This document shows, one piece after another, positions 57,835 through 64,000 of a stretch of DNA of 64,000 bases. A program made the translations under genes and the position numbers. Below the pieces are notes generated by a model, which saw only the letters and a program-made list of their open reading frames with translations, had not been told where the DNA came from and searched no databases. The stretch is taken from contig DAHUYW010000006.1 of assembly GCA_027306915.1 (NCBI GenBank), positions 87,432-151,431 on the forward strand, read 5' to 3'. The stretch's first letter is position 1; every line of letters starts with the position of its first letter. This DNA is from Spirochaetales bacterium (GTDB lineage: Bacteria > Spirochaetota > Spirochaetia > DAHUYW01).

Positions 57835-58895
57835 TGGACAGCCACCCTCCTTCTTCCGGTAACCGTGCGAAAGACCAGATCTCTGAACGACCTGGACTGC
57901 AGGATGCTTACGAGAAACACGACCACCGCCTTGACCACCTCGGCAGCTTGGGGGGCGACGCCGGTCGTATAGATCGTCGTCGTCAGGGTCTGAATGATAA
58001 GGGCACCGACCACGCTCCCGCCGAGGTAGAACTTCCCCCCGTTCAGGGAAGTGCCGCCGATGACGACCGCGAGTATCGCGTCGAGCTCGAACAAACGTCC
58101 GGCGTTATTGCCGTCCGCGCTGTGAACGTTCGAGCTCACTATAAGGCCCGAGATCCCGGCGCAGATGGAAACGAAGGCGTACGTCCAAAAGACATAGGTC
58201 TCCGGCTTTATCCCCGCGTATCGGCTAGCAGTCGGGTTGATCCCGATGGACTCGATGTACAGCCCGAGGGCCGTCCTTCGAGTCGCGATCACGGTGAGAA
58301 TGAGCATGAAAACCATGATGTAAACGGGAAAGGGCAGCCCGAAGAGATGTCCGTTTCCGATGAAGAAATAGGGCGCGTAGTAGATTGTGATTATCTGCCC
58401 TGAGGTGATGAGCTGCGCCACGCCCCGCCCGGCGACCATTAGGATGAGGGTTGCCACGATGGGTTGCATCTTGATTCGGGTAACGAGCATCCCGTTCCAC
58501 ATCCCACACACCGCAGTGATCCCGAGCGCACCGGCAATCGCAAGGACCATCGGAACGTTGGACACGTAGTGCTGGACGCCGTTGACAATGACGAGACGGC
58601 CGCCGATCAGGTAGGCCGCCATCGCGCCTCCTATGGCAACGACGGTCCCTACCGAGACATCGATACCCTTCGTGGCAATAACGAGGGTAAGCCCGATGGC
58701 GATGATTCCGATCTGGGTGGAGTTTTTCAGAATGTCGATGAGACTTCCAAAAAGGTTCCCCTCCCTAATCTCGATGCTCATGAATCCCTTCGTGAACGCA
58801 AGGTTGTAGAGAAGAAGCAGCGCCCAGATGACGAGGGGCCAGAAGAGCTTCGACGAAGCAAATCGCGTGAGAAGCGCCCTAGACTTGCTTGGCAT
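57831..58895 (-). CDS. Sugar ABC transporter permease (YtfT-like)
   Basis: This is a 354-residue permease with 'VIATKGIDVSVGTVVAIGGAM' and 'LFELDAILAVVIGGTSLNGGK'. ATG 58895 has AAAGGAG 6 bases upstream and overlaps the ATPase end by 17 bases. Followed by a second permease, it matches the YtfT position. Confidence 0.9.
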   Translation of the reverse strand: MPSKSRALLTRFASSKLFWPLVIWALLLLYNLAFTKGFMSIEIREGNLFGSLIDILKNSTQIGIIAIGLTLVIATKGIDVSVGTVVAIGGAMAAYLIGGRLVIVNGVQHYVSNVPMVLAIAGALGITAVCGMWNGMLVTRIKMQPIVATLILMVAGRGVAQLITSGQIITIYYAPYFFIGNGHLFGLPFPVYIMVFMLILTVIATRRTALGLYIESIGINPTASRYAGIKPETYVFWTYAFVSICAGISGLIVSSNVHSADGNNAGRLFELDAILAVVIGGTSLNGGKFYLGGSVVGALIIQTLTTTIYTTGVAPQAAEVVKAVVVFLVSILQSRSFRDLVFRTVTGRRRVAVQ

Positions 58896-60420
58896 TCTCG
58901 TCTCCTTTCGCAATGACGTGGAGGATCGCCTGCTCGTTCACCTCCGCGGCCCGAAGCTCGCCGATCTTTTCCCTATCCCGCAGTACCATAACGCGGTCGC
59001 TGCACCGCGCGATCTCTTCGATCTCCGAAGAGATGAAAAGGATCGACATCCCCTCGTCGCGCAGCTGAAGTATCAGCTTCTGGATCTCCGCCTTGGCACC
59101 CACGTCGATGCCGCGTGTGGGCTCGTCGAGAATGAGGAAGTGCGGCGCCATGACCAACCAGCGCGCAAGGATGACCTTCTGCTGGTTGCCGCCGCTCAAG
59201 GTCTTCACGGGTCGTTCGACGTCGGGGGTGCTGATGCTGAGAAGCGAGATATACTCGAGCGCTATCGCCTCCTGTTTCTTGCGAGAGAGGTAGTTGAACA
59301 CCCCGTTACGCGCCTGGAGTGCGAGGATGATGTTCTCGCGAACCGTGAGCTCGTCGAGCAGCCCCTCCGCTTTGCGGTCTTCCGGGCAGAACCCGATGTC
59401 GGCCGCGATCGCTTCGGCGGGGGACCCGATAGCGTTCTTTTTTCCCCTCAGAAGGTACTCGCCTTGATCAGCCCGCTCGACTCCGAACAGGAGGCGCGCT
59501 AGCTCCGTGCGCCCGGACCCGAGAAGGCCCGCCACCCCGACGACCTCGTGGTCGAAGAAGGACTGATCGAGGGGCTCGAGGTAGTTGGTCTTGCCGAAAC
59601 GGCTGATGCGCAGGTAGGCGCCGTCCGTTCGGTGCTCGCCGGCTTCGGCGCCTCGGACCGTCCTCTCGAGCTCCAGGTATTCCTTTCCGATCATCTTTGC
59701 GATAAGCTCGGTTCTGGGAAGCGAGGAGGTCGCAAACTCACCGACGAGCTCTCCGTTGCGGAGCACTGTGATGCGATCGGAGACTTCGTAGGTTTGGTCG
59801 ATGAAGTGTGTGACGAAAAGGATCGCCAGCCCCTCGTTCTTGAGCTTTCGCATGACCTTGAAAAGCTGCGCGACTTCGGCCTCGTCGAGACTTGAGGTCG
59901 GCTCGTCCAGAATGAGGATTTTCGAGGAACCGAAAAGGGCGCGCCCTATCGCGACCATCTGCTGGATCGCAATCGAGTAGGACGACAGGAACTGCGATGC
60001 GTCGAGCTGGACGTTCAGCTTCTCGAGCAAGAGCGCTTCCGCCCCGGCCTTCATCGCCTTCCAATCTATGAGACCGCGCTTCTTGGGCTCCCTGCCGATG
60101 AAGATGTTCTCCGCGACGGTGAGATTGGGGCAGAGGTTAACCTCTTGATAGACGGTGCTTATCCCGAGGCTCTGGGCGTGAAGGGGCGATTCCGGATGGA
60201 TCGGTTGTCCCGCCAGGATGATCTCTCCCGCGTCCGGCTCGTAGACCCCCGTGAGGACCTTAATAAGGGTCGACTTGCCGGCGCCGTTTTCGCCCATGAG
60301 GGCCATCACCTCTCCCGAGCGAAGCCTGAAGCCTACCGATGAAAGCGCACGTACACCCGGAAAGGACTTGCTGATTTCCCGCATCTCGAGAAGCAAAGAA
60401 GTAGAACCATCCGTTGCCAT
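58879..60420 (-). CDS. Sugar ABC transporter ATPase (YtfR-like, double domain)
   Basis: This 513-residue CUT2 ATPase has Walker A 'GENGAGKSTLIKVLTG', 'LDEPTSSLDEAEVAQLF' and a second domain with 'LSGGNQQKVILARWLVM'. The motif 'STVYQEVNLCPNLTVAENIFIG' is typical of YtfR. AAGGAGGGG precedes ATG 60420. It energises the two permeases downstream. Confidence 0.93.
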   Translation of the reverse strand: MATDGSTSLLLEMREISKSFPGVRALSSVGFRLRSGEVMALMGENGAGKSTLIKVLTGVYEPDAGEIILAGQPIHPESPLHAQSLGISTVYQEVNLCPNLTVAENIFIGREPKKRGLIDWKAMKAGAEALLLEKLNVQLDASQFLSSYSIAIQQMVAIGRALFGSSKILILDEPTSSLDEAEVAQLFKVMRKLKNEGLAILFVTHFIDQTYEVSDRITVLRNGELVGEFATSSLPRTELIAKMIGKEYLELERTVRGAEAGEHRTDGAYLRISRFGKTNYLEPLDQSFFDHEVVGVAGLLGSGRTELARLLFGVERADQGEYLLRGKKNAIGSPAEAIAADIGFCPEDRKAEGLLDELTVRENIILALQARNGVFNYLSRKKQEAIALEYISLLSISTPDVERPVKTLSGGNQQKVILARWLVMAPHFLILDEPTRGIDVGAKAEIQKLILQLRDEGMSILFISSEIEEIARCSDRVMVLRDREKIGELRAAEVNEQAILHVIAKGDENAKQV

Positions 60421-60461
60421 TTCCCCTCCTTACCCGTCACCATCGATACGCATGAAACGGC

Positions 60462-60493
60462 GAGTGTCCCCGGTGTCACGCGCGGGAACACTC
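60462..60493 (-). repeat. Stem-loop between binding-protein and ATPase genes
   Basis: GAGTGT and ACACTC arms with an inner CCCG/CGGG pairing lie in the 100-base gap. No T-run follows, so it probably protects the binding-protein mRNA and lowers read-through. Confidence 0.55.
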
Positions 60494-60520
60494 ACTCCAC
60501 GATCTCCGTATTCCGAGAGA

Positions 60521-61531
60521 CTAGTACTGGCGAGTCGGGAATACCTTCGCCGCGACATCCGCAGGGAAAATGCCTTCGTTGGTCTTGATCCACCGCGGAA
60601 GCTTCTTGCCTGCCAAGAGGTCCTTCGCTGCCTGCATGAGCTGCGGTCCGAGCAACGGATTGCACTCCACCACACAGTTCAGCTCGCCGGCCATCATGGC
60701 CTGGAAACCGCCCTTCGTGGCGTCGATCGAAATGATCTTTATATCTTTTCCGGGTTTCACGCCGGCTTCCTTCATGGCCTCGATGGCGCCGATCCCCGAA
60801 TCGTCATTGTGCGCAAAGACCACGTCGATGTGCTTGCCGGTCTTCAAGAAGGCCTCCATAACCTGCTTGCCGCCCGCACGGGTGAAGTCGCCCGACTGAT
60901 CGAGGACAACCTTCCAGTTTGGATGATCCGCCATCACCTTGTCCCAGCCCTTCTTGCGATCAATCGCGGGTGCCGAGCCGACGGTGCCTTCGATCTCCGC
61001 GACGTCGACCTCTTTGTCCTTATAGCCGTTGTCGTCCATGAACTTGAGCATCCAGTTGGCCGCCCGCTCACCTTCCAGCTCGAAGTCGGAGCCGATGAGC
61101 GATACGTACAGCGAGGGATCCTTCACGTCGACGGCACGGTCGGTGAGAATTACGGGAATCCCGGCGCTCTTTGCTTCCTGAAGCACCGTGTCCCATCCGG
61201 AAACGACGACCGGGGAGAACGAGATGATGTCGACTTTCTGGGCGATGAACGAACGGATTGCCGCGATCTGATTCTGCTGCTGCTGCTGTGCATCGCTGAA
61301 CTTCAGATCGATTCCAGCGTCCTTCGCCGCCTGCTGGACCGAGCGAGTATTAGCGGTTCGCCATTCGCTCTCGGCGCCGACTTGCGAGAAACCCATGACG
61401 ATGGTCTTGCCCGAAGGCGCCGCGGCGCTGCTGCTTGCGCCCGTCTCTTTCTGTCCGTTGGCGAACAGTCCGGCGCTCACAAGAGCAAGCATCGCACCCA
61501 AAAAGACCAACATCTTGAAAGATCGATTCAT
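60521..61531 (-). CDS. Sugar ABC transporter substrate-binding protein (YtfQ-like)
   Basis: This 336-residue periplasmic protein has a signal peptide ending 'LFANGQKETG', a spirochaete pattern. 'IVMGFSQVGAESEWRTANT', 'QQQQNQIAAIRSFIAQKVDII', 'GSAPAIDRKKGWDKVM' and 'FAHNDDSGIGAIEAMKEAG' follow E. coli YtfQ closely, so galactofuranose or a related sugar is a likely ligand. ATG 61531 has AAGGAGG upstream. Confidence 0.92.
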   Translation of the reverse strand: MNRSFKMLVFLGAMLALVSAGLFANGQKETGASSSAAAPSGKTIVMGFSQVGAESEWRTANTRSVQQAAKDAGIDLKFSDAQQQQQNQIAAIRSFIAQKVDIISFSPVVVSGWDTVLQEAKSAGIPVILTDRAVDVKDPSLYVSLIGSDFELEGERAANWMLKFMDDNGYKDKEVDVAEIEGTVGSAPAIDRKKGWDKVMADHPNWKVVLDQSGDFTRAGGKQVMEAFLKTGKHIDVVFAHNDDSGIGAIEAMKEAGVKPGKDIKIISIDATKGGFQAMMAGELNCVVECNPLLGPQLMQAAKDLLAGKKLPRWIKTNEGIFPADVAAKVFPTRQY

Positions 61532-61727
61532 AGAGTTGGACCTCCTTGCGACACAATTCATAGTCATGCGACTACAGTTTGATTATTGGGGCCGCCTTTG
61601 ATTTCTGTCTTTGGACGCAACAGCTTTTTTTTGCACGTTTGGGGCATTGACAGAAAAGGCTGCGTGCCGATCCCCGGATCGCTCCTCGCAGCCGCTGCAA
61701 CTCGAGCTGTTTTCTTGCCGCAATCTC

Positions 61728-61755
61728 TTGACACCGCGCCTGCTCGTGGTAGACT
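61728..61755 (+). promoter_or_regulatory. Promoter of the DOMON lipoprotein gene
   Basis: TTGACA, 16 bases and TAGACT precede the gene by about 47 bases. Confidence 0.6.
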
Positions 61756-61801
61756 CGATCCAGACCGGTCACGCAGTTCCCGATTGACCTTGGAGGAAAC
61801 T

Positions 61802-62392
61802 ATGAAGCTCAAGAGCCGTGTCGTTGCCGCGGGCTTGATTGCGACGGTTGCGCTTCTCGCCGCATCCTGCACCGCAAAGAGCTCAGCGCCTGGATCGAAG
61901 GCAGCGGCCGGTGCCGAGTCGGCGCAGGCAGCCCCCGCGCCGTTTCGATCGGAGACCCACGACAACGTCACGTTCCAGTGGAGGGTCAATCGCGGCGGGA
62001 CGATGGACTGCACCTTAAGCGCTCCCACCACGGGATGGGTGGCCGTGGGCTGGGGCCACGACGGGGTCGTCAAGGGATCTGAGATCATCGTGGGCTATGT
62101 GAAGGATGGCAAGGCCACGATCGTGGACACCTTCGGAGACGCGCCGGGCCACGCGAAGCTCGTCACCGACCTCGGCAACGACGACATCATCTCCAACACG
62201 AGCGGCAGCGTCGAAAATGGGACCACAAAGCTCCAGTTCACGCTGCAGATGCACGCAATCGGGGATTACCACGATCCCCTCAACTCCGGGCAGACCTACG
62301 AGTTCATCTTTTTTCATGGGCCCAACGGGGCTCAAGACCTGAGCTCCTTTCCGGGGACGAACAAGCCCGTCACGGTCGAGGTAGTTCTCTAG
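61802..62392 (+). CDS. DOMON-domain lipoprotein
   Basis: This 196-residue protein has a lipobox 'LLAASC' at residue about 23, a low-complexity Ala/Ser linker and a beta-sandwich domain with 'VTFQWRVNRGGTMDCTLSAPTTGWVAVGWG' and 'IIVGYVKDGKATIVDTF', which are DOMON-domain hallmarks. DOMON domains bind heme or sugars. It stands alone between two sugar-receptor genes on the other strand, so a sugar-binding role is attractive but unproven. GGAGG precedes the ATG. Confidence 0.8.
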   Translation: MKLKSRVVAAGLIATVALLAASCTAKSSAPGSKAAAGAESAQAAPAPFRSETHDNVTFQWRVNRGGTMDCTLSAPTTGWVAVGWGHDGVVKGSEIIVGYVKDGKATIVDTFGDAPGHAKLVTDLGNDDIISNTSGSVENGTTKLQFTLQMHAIGDYHDPLNSGQTYEFIFFHGPNGAQDLSSFPGTNKPVTVEVVL

Positions 62393-62453
62393 CTGCCAGC
62401 CGCAGAGCCTCGATGCAAGGGTGTCGCGCCGCCGAGAGCCTTCGGCGAGCGCT

Positions 62454-64000
62454 CTAGTACTTTCGGGTCGGAAGGATGCGGCGCGCAACGTCGGCGGGGA
62501 AGACCCGCTCGTCGGTGATGATGCGCGTCGGAAGCTCCTTTCCGGACATGTAGTCCTTGACCGCCTTCATGAGCTGATCTCCCAAGAGGGGGTTGCACTC
62601 CACCGTGCAATTGAGCGTGCCGTCGATCATCGCCTGGAAGGCTCCGCGGGCGGCGTCGACGGAGACTATGACGATGTCCTTTCCCGGGACGAGCCCGTAC
62701 TCCTTGATCGCCTGGATCGCTCCCAGCGCCATGTCGTCGTTGTGAGCGAAGAGTGCGTTGATCTGCCGACCCTTCGCCCGCAGGAACTTCCGCATCACGT
62801 CGCGGCCTCCCTCCACGGTGAAGTCTCCGCCCTCGGAGAGAATGATCTTGTAGTTCGGATGTCCGCGGAGGATCTCTTCGAAACCGTTCTTGCGGTCGAT
62901 CGCCGGCGCGGAACCGATCGTACCCTGAAGCTCGGCGATGTTTACCGGTTTGTCGGTATGCATGTACTGCACGAGCCAGCGAGCCGCTCGCCGTCCCTCC
63001 TCGACGAAATCCGAGCCCATGAAGCTCACCCACAGCGAATCGTCCCGGATGTCGACCGCCCGGTCGGTGAGGATGACCGGAATCCCCGCCGCCTTTGCTT
63101 CGTTGAGCACTTCGTCCCACCCCGACTCGACGATCGGCGAGAAGGCGATGACGTCCACCTTGCGCGCTATGAAAGATCGGATCGCCTTGATCTGATTCTC
63201 CTGCCGCTGCTTGGCGTCGACGAACAGCAGGTCGATCCCGAATTTCTTGGCCGCCTCCTTTATCGATTTAGTGTTGGCGACCCGCCACTCGCTTTCCTTT
63301 CCGACCTGCGCAAAGCCGAGGACGATCTTGCGCTCGGGATTGGCCACCGTGGTCATTGCAGCCTCGGTGACCGAGCCGTCGCGGATTCCTTCGAAGGTGA
63401 TTTTCTGCGTGCGAAGGAAGATCTTCTTCGGGATCCCCTCCTGATGGGTGAGAATGTCGAGCGCGTAGCGGACGGCCTCCTTGCCTCCGGTCGGACAGGT
63501 GAAGGTTGCCGACAGGACGCCTCGCTTTACCAGATCGACGCCCCCGAGAGGCCCCGGGAGACCGTCGATTCCGATGAAGCGCACCCCCTTAAGCCCGGCC
63601 TTCTCGGCGGCAAGGTAGGCCCCGTAGGCCATCGTGTCGTTCTGGGCAAAAACAACGTCCACCTTGGGATACCGGCGAATCTGAGCGAGAAAGGTGTCCT
63701 CGGCCTTGTCGCGCAGCCAATCCGCGACGATGGTGCCGACGATCTTCACGTTCTTGGCCTTCTTCAGGGCATCGCGGAAGCCGAGGCTGCGGTCGAGCAC
63801 GAGGGGGGAGTTGGGTCGGCCCTGGATTTCCACCACGTTGCCGCCCTTGGCCCCGAGGAGGTCCGCTACGTATTTCCCCGCCTGGTTGCCCAAGAGCCAG
63901 TTGTCGGGGCCGATGAAGAGGGTGTAGTCCCAGCCCTCCACGGCTCGGTCGAGCAGGATGACCGGGATCTTCTGGTAGGCCTCCGCCACGGTGGATGTAA
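62454..64000 (-). CDS. Tandem double periplasmic-binding protein (5' end beyond window)
   Basis: The frame is open to the window edge, so the start is missing; 514 codons plus the stop are visible. The N-terminal part (up to about residue 205 of the visible sequence) is the second half of a type-1 sugar receptor ('IPVILLDRAVEGWDYTLFIGPDNW', 'VVFAQNDTMAYGAYLAAEKAG'). A second, complete receptor follows ('KIVLGFAQVGKESEWRVANTK', 'FAHNDDMALGAIQAIKEYG') and ends 'PTRKY', closely like the neighbouring YtfQ-like protein. Two receptors in one chain is unusual. Confidence 0.85.
   Translation of the reverse strand, partial: TSTVAEAYQKIPVILLDRAVEGWDYTLFIGPDNWLLGNQAGKYVADLLGAKGGNVVEIQGRPNSPLVLDRSLGFRDALKKAKNVKIVGTIVADWLRDKAEDTFLAQIRRYPKVDVVFAQNDTMAYGAYLAAEKAGLKGVRFIGIDGLPGPLGGVDLVKRGVLSATFTCPTGGKEAVRYALDILTHQEGIPKKIFLRTQKITFEGIRDGSVTEAAMTTVANPERKIVLGFAQVGKESEWRVANTKSIKEAAKKFGIDLLFVDAKQRQENQIKAIRSFIARKVDVIAFSPIVESGWDEVLNEAKAAGIPVILTDRAVDIRDDSLWVSFMGSDFVEEGRRAARWLVQYMHTDKPVNIAELQGTIGSAPAIDRKNGFEEILRGHPNYKIILSEGGDFTVEGGRDVMRKFLRAKGRQINALFAHNDDMALGAIQAIKEYGLVPGKDIVIVSVDAARGAFQAMIDGTLNCTVECNPLLGDQLMKAVKDYMSGKELPTRIITDERVFPADVARRILPTRKY

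Noticed and set aside
1..64000. tRNA genes, insertion sequences, phage genes or att sites
   Set aside because: I scanned for T-arm patterns, transposase motifs and long flanking repeats by eye and saw none. A tRNAscan and IS search would settle this.

Overview
The window is GC-rich, densely coded bacterial DNA with no rRNA, tRNA, CRISPR array, insertion sequence or phage gene that I can see. Three exported solute-binding proteins carry a signal peptide ending in the (F/W)A-(G/N)G-(Q/S)-KE pattern (FAGGQKE, WAGGSKE, FANGQKE), which is typical of Spirochaetota. Together with an Ech-type hydrogenase, a proton-pumping pyrophosphatase and several sugar ABC importers, this suggests an anaerobic, sugar-fermenting spirochaete. 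The taxonomic placement is an inference from these signatures.

Layout. 1-6869: energy-converting Ech [NiFe] hydrogenase (echA partial, echBCDEF) with hypA and hypB, interrupted by an old-yellow-enzyme reductase. 6888-15387: H+-pyrophosphatase, purine nucleoside phosphorylase, a divergent PAP2-like protein, a group with an exported unknown, rhomboid protease and polyprenyl synthase, then RlmE, a CHAP/NlpC-like lipoprotein and a TetR regulator. 15388-23871: a YCII-like remnant, a GH2 glycosidase, and a LacI-controlled sugar operon (2-epimerase, ABC ATPase, permease, binding protein). 24009-36876: Rieske/FAD oxidoreductase, queuosine genes queF and a precursor transporter, a truncated transaldolase, a Ca2+-type P-ATPase, a GH3/SDR/SDR group, and an inositol-phosphatase/YfiM-like/SppA group. 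36969-45002: an MBL hydrolase and two inward-facing phosphate-uptake clusters (pstS-pstC-pstA on +, pstS-pstC-pstA on -) around a GGDEF diguanylate cyclase; neither has pstB or phoU. 45098-54545: TrmJ, a six-hairpin candidate ncRNA, a DUF2779-type nuclease fusion, leuA with a leader-peptide attenuator, HemW, PBP1A and OsmC. 54616-64000: a MarR-controlled ABC-2 exporter, a YtfQRT/YjfF-like sugar importer, a DOMON lipoprotein and a tandem double periplasmic-binding protein that runs off the window.

How it fits together. The Ech hydrogenase would couple ferredoxin oxidation to H2 release and ion pumping, and the pyrophosphatase would add to the same gradient. The sugar importers and glycosidases supply carbon.

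The strongest regulatory signal is the leuA leader at 47825-47991. It has a consensus promoter, a short leucine-rich reading frame that probably starts at the transcript's 5' end, and four 9-base segments that can form mutually exclusive hairpins, the last a terminator. Other noteworthy signals are 11-bp-phased repeats resembling PHO boxes ahead of three pst promoters, a set of genes whose -10 box lies 7-8 bases before the start codon (probable leaderless mRNAs), and an unassigned ncRNA with its own promoter and terminator.
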